Assembly (NCBI GenBank): GCA_030533445.1
Contig: CM060072.1
Coordinates: 28,505,766-28,569,765, forward strand
Direction of reading: 5' to 3'
Source: Cyprinodon diabolis
Lineage: Eukaryota; Chordata; Actinopteri; Cyprinodontiformes; Cyprinodontidae
Length of the DNA stretch: 64,000 nt
Positions within the stretch are counted from its first letter, which is position 1. Each line of letters opens with the position of its first letter. The position numbers were made by a program, and so were the translations under genes. Shown here piece after piece: positions 12,706 to 58,360 of the stretch. Below the pieces are notes generated by a model. It searched no databases and was not told the DNA's origin. It was given only the letters and a program-made list of their open reading frames with translations.

Positions 12706-14566
12706 CACTGTGGACTGGATCGCAGCGCCAAGGATCTGCCTCTCTGGTGCCGCTCTGTTGGCGGCGGCCACAACCTCCTAAATCAGGGGGCGGCATGCCC
12801 GACGCCGACCCGGAACCACCCGCAGGATCCGAAGACAATCTGAGGGGCCGGGTCTCTGTTGGGGCCAAAAGGGCTGCAGCGGGTGGACAATCAGAGCCGT
12901 GACCCTCACCTGTGGAGGTTTCCTTCTAGAGAGTTCTCATTCAGCTGTTTGCACTTTGACCCCAGAAGTAGAATATTTATTTATTTTGGACCTAAGATGA
13001 TCCGTTTTGCTCTCAAGCTGCTCCCACCTAGAATCTCTCTGTTTAGGGCTGGTCCAGCTCTGCAGAACAGAACTGTTCTGGAACCAGAGGAGCAGCGGAG
13101 CTGGACTGGACCTCAGAAACCCGGAATCCGGACCAAGTCTCAGCCCGCAGACAGGCGGAGGAATCGTGCCTTCAACCATAAAGACGGCTTTAAAATCCAG
13201 CTCAGGTCCGTTTGGATCATCAGAGGTTTATTTTCATAAGAGAGAAGATTGTTCTGAAAACAGGAAACATGTAGATTTTCTCCTGCAGACGTTCTTCCTG
13301 GTTACAGTTCCCGGCTAATCGCTGCAAGAGCATCGTTCCGACAGAAATGTGGAAAAAAACCTTAAAATGAAATCAAGCTGCAAATAATGATTATTCTTAT
13401 CATCGGTTATTGATCGAAAAGGAAAAAGAACATCTATGTTAGAATTTAAACCAGCTGAAACTAAATATTCCCACTTGAGGATCTCTGAACAAAAACCTTT
13501 TTATCTTAAATGCAAAATGTTTTTCATTCTGGTGTAACTGCTGCTCTGAGTGGGTCCCTCTGTCAGCTGCAGTTAATGATTAATCGATTAAATCAATTGA
13601 TAGGTTAGTTGACTATTATATTAAAAATCGGTTAATTTGGTTAATTGTTTGATCCTTAAAATAACCTTAAATTCAGAAGCACTTTAATGAGAAACGAACC
13701 CAAACCTTTAATTTAATCAGATACCTGAAAACCAGGAGAAACGGAGCGACAGAAAAATATAGAATCTTTAAAGTGGAAGAAGCTCAGCATGAGGAGTTCA
13801 ACCGGTTGGAACCAGTTCTCATAGAGACAAACTAACAATGATTTTATTTTAAGGCTTTTTTCCCGAAGCTTTGAACAGATTTTGGACAGCTGTCCGTCTG
13901 ACCCACAAACAACCAGATCAGATTTTATTCACTGAAAACACAGAAGTGTATTTGAAGGTTTCCATGGAAACGAGTGGCTCTCCTCCTTCCTGAGCAACAC
14001 GACTTTACCTCAGAAATTGGAAGAGCAGAATCTGATGGGTCAGGCTGGATTACAGTGGAACCTGAGATAATCCAGAGGACGGTTAACAGATTGGGGCGAG
14101 GCGTTTTAGTCTGTCTATTTGGAGACAATGTTGTTCCAGTATTATTGAAGGCAAAGAACAAAAAAGAAATTTAAATAAAATGTTTTAAAATATTTTTTTA
14201 ATTAAAGATAAACTTTAAAGAGTAACTCATATGTTATATGTTACAGTTTTCTAATTTTATTTTAAATATTCATTTTTCAGATTTAAAAAAAAAAAGCTAT
14301 TTTTTGAGGAAAGGAGACTGAATTATTACAGTTTTCTACAGATTTCACCCTCTGCACCTCTGGGTGGTCTGAGAACACAGCAATAGAAATTAGCCACGAG
14401 AAATAAAATTTGGAAAAACGTTTGAGAAAAATAACATTGTGAAAACATAATCCAAAAAAATAAAATCAGAAAAGAACTTTGAAATACTAACATTTGGAAA
14501 GTAAAATCATAAAAATAAAATAACATGGGGGAAAAACAAAACAAAATTAGGATCATAAATCTGGAA

Positions 14567-14599
<33 letters not shown>

Positions 14600-16155
14600 C
14601 TAAAAAAAATAACCAACCCTATAAAAACTCTGGCAGATCTTTCACACCTTACTAATTAATCTTTTGTCTTTTACTATTGAGAAGTGTTTTAAATTTCCTT
14701 TCTTAAACATTTCCATGATGTTAACTATCACTAATAGTGGAGCAACTTTGTCCCCATAGCCTCACAAAGACAATCAGCAGAAACGCAGCGACTTCAGTCC
14801 CCAGAAAGCGCCGGCGTCTCTGAGCTCACGCTGGGTTGAAACGCAGCTTGCTCTGCGTGGACATTCAGGCCGTTTTTACACTTTTGTATGTGCAATGTGG
14901 ATGGAAGGAGCCGGGTCGTTCCCGGGTCCGAACAGCTGTAGATAGAGGCGTACCGCCAGCTGGTCTTATTTATATGGAGTTATTTTTGTAACATTCCCAG
15001 GACTCGTCCTCTAAATGGGAGGACCGCAAGGAAGGCACGGTGCACAGGGTTTGGACCGAACCGGGCCGTGAAAAGAGATTAAAGCAGGAAGCTGGATCTC
15101 AGCTGCAGTTATTCAGTCATTTAACACTTAGAGATTCTAGAAGAAAAAGTGCAATTGTGTAAAATCACAAAATTAGTTTTATTTATGTGGCTGGAGGCCC
15201 CCCACCCCCATGAAGATCCAGCTGAAGCAGTGCCATAGATGTCTGTGTTTCTGTTCTGACAGATCAGTGTTCATTAGAATTTCATTTAAAAGGTTATAGA
15301 GTTCAGTTGTTTAATTCTGGCCAAAATCAAAAACTAAAAGAAGGAAGCAGCACAGAAATGTTTCGGTTGAAAGAAAACCATGAACGCTGCTGACCTGAGG
15401 AAGCCAAGGCATATTTGTTGGAAAGTTAAGTGGAAGGAAAACAATTCGATGGAAACAAGCAGCCTTTGGGATGACAGAGTCTAAAGCCTCCACACACACA
15501 TTAAAAACAACTTTATTAATAATAAATCTCATGATTATGAAGCCAAATAGTTGTTCTTTTTAATCTGCTGTAAGCCATAATCCAACAATTTTCAACCTTT
15601 GATGCTCTGATGATGGTAGGAACCTCCTGTAAACATCGTAGCTAAATGTTTTAGAACATCTGCTTCTGGGGAAAACGGTTCATCCACAGATCAGAGTTTG
15701 GTTTTGTTTGCCTTTCTGTCGATTGAGGTTAAACCGGGTCGTTGGTCCCGGCCGGACAGAACCAGAATCGTTGGGTTCGTCATGATCCTGATGAGGGGTG
15801 TAAATATGACTTTTTTAGTTGATGATGATGATGGCTGCTCCTCCTGTTCTCGACCGTTTGGGTTTATTTTTCCACGTTTGTGAGTTAGGTCACTTCTAGG
15901 TGAACTTTTCTGTTTTCCATCATCCTGAGCTTCACCTCAGCCGTCTGATCACATCCTGAGAAACGAACAAACAGCCTGGTGTTTAGTCACCTCTGCCGTT
16001 TCAGTGCAGAAACAAACATCTAGAGAAACTGTATATTGTATCATAGAATGTGGAAAAAAGACTTTAGGATGCATAGTTGTTTATTTTATATGTGTAATAG
16101 ATGATATATATGTATGTTATTACTTTTAAATTAAAGTAATTTTATAAAAGATGGA
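12706..16155 (+). other. npas2: npas2 3' UTR and flank (inferred)
   Basis: Downstream of TAG there is no further exon. Candidate poly(A) signals are AATAAA at 14174-14179 and ATTAAA at 16130-16135; which is used cannot be told from sequence. The ORFs here (for example 126 codons at 12859-13239) have no recognisable family. About 13570-13650 holds an 'attaatcgatta'-like repeat. Confidence 0.45.
14568..14597. repeat. (TA)15 microsatellite
   Basis: Uninterrupted TA dinucleotides in the inferred npas2 3' UTR or flank. Confidence 0.95.
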
Positions 16156-17160
16156 CTTTCTCTGGTTTTCCTCTTTTGTACATTTAGATTGTGATATTTT
16201 CACTGAACATGAATAACAAAAAGCTTTTACATTTTTTAAATACATTATTTCATTTAGTAATGTCTTGAAATTGAAAAAAAATCTGAAACTTTCCTTTAGT
16301 TTTAATCATTTTTCAGCTTCTTACCCTTTTTTGTCTTTTCATATTTTTAAGTTATTGAAGGTTGAAGGTGAAACGACACAAAAATATTTTCTGCACAAAC
16401 GATTGTCACCACTGGTTTGAACCGGTTAAAGGCGGGTATGTTCTGTTACCTTCAGAGGTCAGACACTGCTGTGCTTATGCTACGTTAGCTTCTCTGGCTA
16501 CCAGGAAGGCGTCCTGACATTAAACCAACAACAGAATCCCAGGGGTCTTATTTCTATAGATCTGATTACATCCAGATCCAAAGAATTCTCTGATCAGTTA
16601 AACAGAACCCATCTGACATCATGAAGTAGGATCAAACAGTAGCAGCTGGTGGATTTTTCACTACGACCAACAAAACAGCTTTACTCATCATTAAAGATTA
16701 AATATTTATCTTGGAAAGCTAAAAAATTATATTTAGATATTTAATTTTTTTTTTTTTTTTTTTATGCCTAGCGCCCTGTATTGGCCAGCGGCCACTGGTT
16801 TATACCTTGTTGTCAGAGTTTATAAGTCTGAAAGGTTTCAGATGGGATGGAAAGACCACTGCAGAATCTGGAACTAAGGAAATACTGTACTTATGTAGCT
16901 TCTTGACATCTGGACTTTCTCTCCTCATAAATACTTTCTACTGTGGGCCCATCCTGGTAAATTAGGCCTAGAACCACCCCTGACTTTACCATTATGTCTA
17001 TTTTCTTTTAGAACCAAATCAGAATTTTTTTTATCGCTTATTTTTATCAGCATTTTTTATTTTTATTTTCTCACCACAGACTTTGAGAAACATCCAGCTA
17101 TTTTAATTTAGAGTTTAAGGGGAATTAAGTTTTTATTTATTTTTTTGAGTTGAAATTTTG
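16156..17160. other. npas2-radx convergent intergenic stretch
   Basis: No gene is seen. About 16675-16800 (attaaagattaaatatttat... ctgtattggccagcggcc) has a relative at 53100-53190, so it is a dispersed repeat. A poly-T run sits at about 16746-16763. Confidence 0.5.
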
Positions 17161-17479
17161 TCTGTACTTTTATTTATTTATTTTTTGTTTCCTACATTGA
17201 AGGATTTGATCTCTGCCAACATTGAAAGAAAAGATTCTGTAGGTTGAAACAGTGATGGAATATAGTGGCCAAAAATTATGAAGCCCCGGATCGTTCAGTT
17301 GTTGAGGTGGGCACTCTGCTGGTGGCAGTTTGTCGCTGTGCAGCGGGACCATGATCCAAAGCAGACCCAGACTGCCGTCGCTGCAGACTCCGCCCACCGG
17401 AGTGATGCAGTTTGCCTCACTTTCATGGGAAGTATAAAACAGAAGCAGCCTCCCTGCAGTCAGAGAGGGTTTCTGACTC

Positions 17480-17485
17480 TTTATT
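17480..17485 (-). terminator. radx: Candidate radx poly(A) signal
   Basis: The reverse strand reads AATAAA about 95 nt after the radx stop codon (17579-17581). More distal AATAAA copies on the same strand lie at 17169-17178. Confidence 0.5.
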
Positions 17486-17578
17486 GTCACCTGGTTCCTC
17501 CGTCTGACAATAAAACGGAACCTTCTGAATATCCCAGAGCTTTAATCATTAAATTAAATGTCAGGAATCTGTGGATGA

Positions 17579-20500
17579 TTAATGTTTATCAGAAAGAGCG
17601 TCCGCCGTGGCGTCCGTCACCCTGTACACCTTGTTGACCAGGACCTCCACTTCATCGGCGTCCAGCCGGCACAGGTCCAGAACGCACACCACATGTTTGT
17701 CCTCCAGCTCCTGGGCCGTGGCCAGAATCTCCTCTGCAGGAAGGGAACCAGACTGAAACACTAAAGGCCTGAGATGCTGGGTCGGTCCGGTTCTGATGTA
17801 GCTACCTGACTCACGGAGTGTTAATCCTCGGCCTCTGGTGGTGCTGCCGAGGGGGCAGAGGAGACCCGTCGACAGGCAGGACAGCATGGAGTTGTCATGG
17901 GGATCCTGGCAGCGGCCGACGGCCCGCGGATCGTCAGAGCAGACCACGGGGAGGAACGCTGCGTCTATGGCGATCTGCTGGTTGATCCCTGACAGAAAGT
18001 CCAGAACAGCTCGATCAGAAGCGGGATTACAGGCAAAAAAGCATGAGACTGGTTCCTGGTTCAGATTATCCAACAGAACCTGACCCGGTTTGATGGTTCC
18101 AACACACCAGGAACCAGAGCTTTACCCAGTATGGTGAGCTGGAGGTGACCCGGGCAGGGCTGGGGGGGCAGGAGGGCGGCGGCCTCTGGGCTCCAGCGGC
18201 TCGGCTGCAGGTTGCACCACTGCAGGAGGCCATTCTTCTGGTCGGAGGAGAACCTGCGGGAGGCGCTGCTCTGGTGGGCGCCGCCTTCACTCAGATGCTC
18301 AGAAAGTCGCCTTCGCTGCTCCGACCACCTGCTGCTCTCCCAGGACAGGGGGGCTGGTTCTAGCGGGGGGGACATGTGTTACAGCAGCAAACACGCAGCA
18401 GCGAAGCTAAGGACAGGAGAGACCACTCACCCCGAGCCTCCTCCTCCTCCCTCTCTCCTGGTGGGGTTTGGTGCTCCGGCCTGGCGAGCAGAGACAGACG
18501 AGCAGAACCGGGTCAAACATTCATCCCACGTATCAAAACCTCACAGTCGGAGTTTAATCACCTTTCAGTCGAACTCCTGCGTCGTTAAAGGGAAGAAAAG
18601 ATGTTTAGGATTTTTGCTCAGAACTCGGCTCACAAACATTAAACAGGAATAAAAACCAAAGCTGAACTGAATCCTCCTTTTCTTCGGGTCGGCTTGCCGC
18701 CGGTCGGTGGAGGGGGACGCTGGCGGGTCGTCATCAGGAACCTAGACAAACCAGAAGCTTTCATGTCTCCGTTTGTCAGTGGAGATAAAACAGGCGGTGG
18801 GACTAAAGTCTGGTACCGGTGGGGCCTGGCAGGCCGTCTCTAGGTGGCGCACTGCTGCGATCTGGCCCTGAAGGGCCACCGTCTTATGCTCCCTGTACTG
18901 CAGGCTCTCTAGCTCCCTCTTCAGGTCAGACGCAGCAATCAAAGGAATTTGTCCTGGAAGTTAAAGCAAAGATAGAACCCAGAGTCTGCAGACAGAACCT
19001 GTTAAACGTTAAACCAGAATAAGAACCTGGAGAGTCCGCTGCTGATTGGACGAATCTCTGAGGGGGGGGCGGGTAGCAGTAGTGGCCCCCTACGGCGCTT
19101 TTCTGGAGGATCATGTTGTCCTTCAGGGTTTTGGTCCACTGAATGAAGCTCTTCACTTTGGGGTCGCTCACGTACGGCCGGCCTTTGTGGTGCCCTGGTA
19201 CAGACGCACAGAACCCTGCCCGGTCAGTCCAGTTCTGTTGGGGGTTAATGGACCGCTGCTGCAGCTGCACCCACCTGTGATGAAGATCTCAGTCTCACAG
19301 CTGCTGGTGAGGTACGGCGGGGAGTCCTCCACCTGACAGAGCCTCACCTGGGTGCACACCAGGTAGGTCACTATGGAAACGGTGGAGGGCGGGTCAGTTA
19401 GTCATTAACCCAACTAAACATACATCTTAATTTCATTACGGACTCAGTTTTTAAGTCTGGACTTTGTCTAGGACACTGTGGTTGTTTATGGTCAGAAGGT
19501 GAACCTCAGTCCCCCTGAGCAGCTCCTGGACTCCTCTGAAGAAAAGTACCTCCACTGCATGATTCTGCCACCACAGTGAACACCGTGGGTTCATGTCCCA
19601 ACAGGCTTTAGAGGGGCATGAAGAAAGCCATTTGTCTTAAACGAGAAAATCCGACCTTGAACAGAGGGGGTGGACTCAGATTTCAGCTTTCAAAAAGCAG
19701 CAAGTGAGTCGATCCCTTCCTGCTATCATCTTAACCCCTTTACAGGGAAGAAGTACACCTCCCTTTAATGACCCCCCCCTTTCATGGGGCATTACAGGAT
19801 AACAAAGAAATCAATCAATCAGAATAGAGAGCGTTGGAAACGAACGACAGGACGACTCACTTGGACAGATCTGGTTGAAGATTTCAGGTTGGGATGAGGA
19901 AAAGAGCTCCAGGATGAAAGGCTGATTGGATGTTCCGTCCACAGCGTGGACCCAGCGGTACGTCCAGAACCGTTCTGGACCTAAAATGTGGACATCAGAA
20001 CCACGAAGACCCGAAACTTTAGCTGTGATGACGAAAAGAGATGATCTCTCACCTTTGTTTCCTTTACTTCTGACTCTTTCAACGCGACCAACGAACGTGA
20101 CCAAACCGATGACATCACAAGCAGCACCAGCAGGGAGCCTGTCCAGTTCTGACCTGTAAGGACCATGAGAAACCAGGAACCGTTGAGAACGACTATCACT
20201 CCAAACCGGGGGATTGAAGTGTCTGTAAAAAGCGACCTGCTGGTGAACCTGTAGGCCGCCTCCGGCAGCCCCCACTGCGGTGGGACGGCCTTCTGGGAGA
20301 CCACGGTGATGATGGCCGCAGGGTTACGAGGGTTCAGGCAGATTTCTGGGAGGTAAAAAAACGTTTAAAGGAGAGAAAAAGATTCTGATCCAATACCTGA
20401 AGAAAAGACAGACTGATTCTGTGACGCTGCAGAGCCCATACCCACAGAGGAGAAGTTTCTCAGCCTGTGGTGGTCCATCTGGGGGCGGGACCTGTTGGAA

Positions 20501-23214
20501 TAGCTCTGCTTCAGGCTGTAGTTCTGCAGGTAGAGCACGGAGCCCACCGTCATCCTCTGGTAGAACTCCAGACAGAGCTCGTTCCACAGCACCAGAGACA
20601 TGCAGCCACTCTGATCGGCCACTTCAAAGTAAGCCTGAGGAGCAGAATGAGCAGTGAACATCAGGAACAGCAGGAGGAGCAGAGTTTGGTTATCAATGAG
20701 CTGCTGAGTCTAAAAGAAGCAGACTTTGGATAAAAACCAAAAGGACTCAATGAACTCAGTCCCAATCTGAAAACTATGAAGTTTATGTCAAATATTAAAG
20801 CTGTTCCGATTCCCTTTTATTTATACTTATTGATTTAAGACTCGCTGACATAACTCTGTCTGGATGTATGAACCTTTGTTTGATTTCTTGATCAGTTTTT
20901 TTTTTTGTTTCATTTGGGTTTGATTTTAAATCAATGACTTATGGCTGAATTAGAGCTCCTTTTCACAATTGATGAGGAAATAAAAGCCTTATTTAAAGAA
21001 CAGAGCTCACCTGGTAGGGGTAATCAATCCTCTGCCCAAACTTCCCATAATACCTCAGCCTGGATTTGTGGATTATCTTCACCAGGAGAGGAAGAGGTTT
21101 CCAAGAGCCTCTGAAGGACGACTCCAGAGTGCTAAGAAGAGCCACCTTGGACACTGAAAGACGGATATTAGAACCATCGGGATTTTCTTTAATCAAAACA
21201 TCCTAAGGAAGGACGGAGCTGGGATAAAAATTCACTTTTAAACATGTAATCAGGAAAACAGTGACACCCCAGCCTCTATGTAGCGGATCGCCAGGGTTCA
21301 GCAACGGGTGGGGGAGGGATTTTTTGTAAAAATAATTTATTGCGGTTCATAACTGGAATCAGCAGGTCCAATTTTTATTTATAAAAGCAGAAATTCTTTT
21401 GCATTATTTATGTTTTTTAGCCGAATTTACAGAGCTGCAAATATTTTACAAATCAAATAATCTGAGGATTTATTTGGATTCAATTTATTCATCTAAAAAG
21501 AGATGCTTTAATTAAATCAACAAACCTCAATAAACAATTGCTTAAACTACAACAATTACTATTTACTCTAGAGCTAAACAGTTTTCCCAAAAAATCAATA
21601 TTGTGATGAATTTGAACCAATATTGCGATTTAATTTTTATTTATTCCAAGCTTGTAGAAGTTTCAGCCGAGGCTTTCTGTTTTTGAAAGCTTGCTTGCAT
21701 GGAATCAATTGCACTGTAGCTTTTACATGAAAAAGTTTTTAAAACTGCTGCATGCATGGATCTAGCTTTCTGTATGAGGAAAAACCTGCTTTAAGCATTT
21801 TACTGTGTCCCAATGGGCTGGAGTGAGACATTTAGTGTCATACTCTTGTAAAGTATATAATGCAAGTAAAATTGAATGCATCTGCCATTTGGAAATTATG
21901 TTTTGTTAAATTTGGATTTTATTGCAAAAAAGAATAAATAACCCAGCCCTAATTTACTCTAAATTTAAATAAGTAGATTATGAAACCAAAACACACAGAA
22001 ATGCTACTTACGTAGAAATTATCTAAAGTCAGAGGATATATTTTTTCTTTAATACAAAATGTTTATATTTTTCATTTAGTTTTGGTTTGATTGCTGCTCT
22101 AGGTCAGTTGTTTAGAAAAGCAAATGTCATGGTTTAGAGGTATAAACTTAATGTTAATTCTTTTACTTCACTCGTTGACCAAGTTTATAATCGATTAAAT
22201 CTTTCAGCCCCGATAATGAGTGTTTTAAACTTCTCTATAATTTTTCACGCTCTGATGTTTTCAGTTTGTTCCAATACAGCAGGAACAATAAAGTGATGTG
22301 ATCTGGTAAAGTTGATTGATTGATTGACTTTACTGATCTCACAGTGGAGAAATTTACTCGTTACATTTGCTCAAATAGTCAAAGGAGAAGAAGGTGCGTA
22401 GGCTATATATAGTTTATCATTGTTAGTTTAGATATTTTTTCTGCGTTTAAATAAATTAAATTATTTAAAATAAATATATTTGATATAAATGTAGATTATA
22501 TAAATGTGAGAAATCTAAAATAGTTTTAATTACTTTAAAGTTCCAGATCGTTTAAAGGGAATAAAAACAACTTTCTTTTCATAAATTCTTCTTAGTTTTT
22601 TTTTTAGAAGGGCCAGTTCTGGGTCAGAACTCACCATCCAGCACCGGTTCTGCCGCAGCCTGAGACGGCCTCCACATGTCCCCCTCCGGGTCGTCGTTGT
22701 TCCAGAGGGGCAGGTAGTGTTTCCGGCTCACCTGGAGGGGCGTGTCCCCCTGCAGGTCCGCGCTCCGCTCCATACCCTGTTTGACCAGCAGGGGGAGCGA
22801 GCTGACGTCTAAGATGCGGGGCAGAACCGCGGACGGTTCAGCGCTGCATTCCACCTTCTCCACACAAATAAAACCATGACCCAATCTCCTCTCATTGTAA
22901 ACAAAGGAGCACTGCCTGACGCTGACGTCACTCCCAGTCCTCAGGGCGTTTCTGTGCACCAACTGGTTCAAACTGGGATGGAGGAAGCATTTGGCTCTCC
23001 AGATTCCGTCAGTGATCGTCACATCGTAGCTTTCCAACTGCTGCTCCTGGTTCTGACCGTGGGTGGGTTCGGACAGGTACCGCCGAAGGGCCACGATAGC
23101 AACGGGAGCCGCTTCCTCAGCGGAGAGTTTCAGGCTCTGAGTGGAAGATAATCGCCCCAACGTCCTCTGAAGGAAAGAGTCCTGAGCCACCAACGAAGAA
23201 GAAGCGCCATCCAT
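17579..23214 (-). CDS. radx: RADX, RPA-related single-stranded DNA-binding protein
   Basis: Fourteen exons on -: 23214-22635, 21153-21011, 20634-20442, 20345-20237, 20153-20053, 19980-19861, 19370-19275, 19194-19027, 18953-18817, 18741-18668, 18480-18431, 18359-18126, 17988-17806 and 17733-17579. They total 2343 nt in constant phase, about 780 aa (human about 855). RADX binds ssDNA at replication forks through RPA1-like OB folds and restrains RAD51. Matching blocks remembered from human RADX are [118 protein letters not shown] and HVVCVLDLC. The start is MDGASSS at 23214. The 18953-18817, 18741-18668 and 18480-18431 exons lie in the poorly conserved linker, so their ends are the least certain; the first acceptor of exon 19980 could also be 6 nt further in. 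It converges with npas2 and is divergent from tbc1d8b. Confidence 0.93.
21154..22634. other. radx intron 1
   Basis: AT-rich, no exon. About 22310-22375 (gattgattgattgactttac, then ctcacagtggagaaattta) matches the 3' tail of the LINE at 50255-50815 and of the SINE at 27000-27213, in - orientation. Confidence 0.6.
22310..22375 (-). repeat. LINE/SINE 3' tail fragment
   Basis: On the - strand this reads 'tttctccactgtgagatcagtaaagtcaatcaatcaatc'-like sequence in pieces. It is shared with the 3' ends of the elements at 50255 and 27000. Confidence 0.55.
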
Positions 23215-23450
23215 CCCTGACAGTTAGCTTAGAATCCGTTAGCTCATGTTAGCTCGTTTACCTCTGTGTTTCACTAAAAAGAAAAGCGACTTATCCCAAC
23301 TGACGAAGTATCACAAATTTGTTTATAATTAGTACTTTGCACTGCTAAAATACAGAACACTTATTTTAGAGCAAACAGTTCAGAGTCAGGGACGCTCCGT
23401 TAACTGGGGTAACCGAAAGCTAACCTCACAAACAGTTTGGAGCTCTTTGA

Positions 23451-23458
23451 TGACGTCA
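23451..23458. promoter_or_regulatory. Palindromic CRE (TGACGTCA) upstream of radx
   Basis: A full consensus CREB/ATF site lies 237 bp upstream of the radx ATG. The match is exact; function is inferred from position. Confidence 0.5.
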
Positions 23459-24526
23459 TAATCTTCATAACAGAAACCCAACCGCAGTTAAAAAAACAAT
23501 CATTTAACCGCATCAAAGTACTTTACCCACAACGACATAAAAACAGTGTAAACAGAGGACTGCTGTTTTAAAAACCGCGCTAAACTAGTGCGCAAGAGCA
23601 CTTTGGTGACGTATTCAATGCGACGTATGGGGTACGGCAGGCAATTGTAACATTTAATAAAACCTCATTTTATAATTGAACAAAATAATTACTACCTTAC
23701 TTTATAATTGAACAAAATAATTACTTTTGTGTAAATGTAAAGATAACTCACAAAACAATATGAGCAGAAGCAAATTTCCTTGTCTCCAGTGTCCTAGGAA
23801 AATGTTTTTAATAATATTTTGTTGTTTGTATTTGTTGGCATCTTAAGTCCATTGATAAGGCTCTATTGATAATTACAGAAGAAGAGTAAGGTTCTATGCA
23901 TTTTTCTAAAAATTATTTAAATTATTGTTGTTATAGATTTTGTTATCATTATTTTGTTATTATTATTGCCATTGATGGATGTGTTTCTTTTTTCAATTCT
24001 TTTTCCATGAACAACATGGAGAGAAAAGAAAACAGACAACTGTTCAGATGAGGAAAAGCAAGCAGTGCTTTATTGTTATTAAGTAGATTTCTATGTTATA
24101 CTGGGAGCTTACCAGTTTGGAAACAATTCGGTACGATGCAATACTGCGGTATGCAGCACCAGGAAGGAAGTCTGCTATTAAGCCAACATTCAGGACCAGT
24201 CACGGCTGCACTTTGGGTCAGAATAGATCCGGTAGCAATTTATAATAAAACACCATTAATCTGTTTATAAATAGATTATTTTCCTCTTTCCAAATTGTTA
24301 TTAAATAGCTCAGACCAAGGGTGTAACTTTGTAATAAGATTTGGTGGGGACACTCGAGTGGTGGCTGATGGACCTATAGTTACTCGACCCAAAGGCTTTC
24401 ATTAGGTTTTTGTATTTTCCAAAAATGAGCTCAAACATATATTTATTAAACGCTTTCCTATTGTTGAGAACACAAGAGAACCATAATACAATGATATTTA
24501 TAGGTAGTTAGAGAGATTTGTTATAC

Positions 24527-24535
<9 letters not shown>

Positions 24536-24579
<44 letters not shown>
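24536..24579. repeat. (TA)22 microsatellite
   Basis: Perfect TA dinucleotides, flanked by gtgtg on the left and cacac on the right. It lies in the divergent intergenic region. Confidence 0.95.
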
Positions 24580-24586
<7 letters not shown>

Positions 24587-24970
24587 GTATATGGGGGGAG
24601 GGGGGGTATTGTTGGTCACAGGAGTGGCCCTGGCCCCCATCTAGCTCCGCCCCTGGTCCACACTCAGACCTGTGCTGGAGCCTCAAAGCTCTTTGCTTGG
24701 CTTCTTTCGGAGCTCAAGGCTTTTGATATTATCCAGCCTTTAAAATATTCACAGAAACGTATAATGTCTGTCTGCTTGTTCCAAAACAAAAACATTTAGC
24801 AACTAGTTGTGATTTTGTTATTTTGCTAAACAGCACAGCTCAAAAACACTGAATGTGACCACAGACACTAGAAACTAGAAATTACTAAATGTACTTTCCC
24901 AATGCAACTTTTTTCTTTTCTGTAACGATTCAGATTTTGACCCGAGAAGAAGACTCAGGTTCCCTTCGTA

Positions 24971-24990
24971 AATTACAATCCCATGATGCG
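24971..24990. promoter_or_regulatory. ZNF143/THAP11-like promoter element of tbc1d8b
   Basis: AATTACAATCCCATGATGCG closely resembles the ACTACAATTCCCA-type element (SBS) common in vertebrate promoters and bound by ZNF143 and THAP11/HCF-1. It lies about 150-170 bp upstream of the tbc1d8b ATG, the typical position. Confidence 0.55.
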
Positions 24991-25139
24991 TTGCGCGGTC
25001 GGCAGCATTTCTTGTCGACGTGGGAAGGGAGGGATTCGGACACAAACAAATGCCTCTGGTTCTGCTCCTTGGGGTTTTTTTTAGGGGAGGCAGTGACATG
25101 TCAGGAGGATTTACATGAAAACTCGGTCACGGTATAAAC

Positions 25140-58360
<33,221 letters not shown>

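Larger units (their letters stand above)
23215..25139. promoter_or_regulatory. Shared 5' region of divergent radx and tbc1d8b
   Basis: The 1.9 kb between the two start codons must hold both promoters and 5' UTRs. Motifs listed separately are a CRE at 23451 and a ZNF143/THAP11-like site at 24971. The middle is AT-rich with a (TA)n run at 24536-24579. No exon with coding potential is seen. Upstream non-coding exons cannot be excluded. Confidence 0.6.

Noticed and set aside
12859..13239. 126-codon ORF downstream of npas2
   Set aside because: It starts within the 3' UTR, has no recognisable domain or splice context, and overlapping ORFs in other frames have similar lengths.
17278..17637. QRDHDPKQT-like stretch as a Tc1 transposase relic
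   Set aside because: Only a five- or six-residue resemblance, with no neighbouring conserved block; it could be chance.
24498..24799. ORFs encoding runs of YIYIYI
   Set aside because: These are translations of a (TA)n microsatellite.
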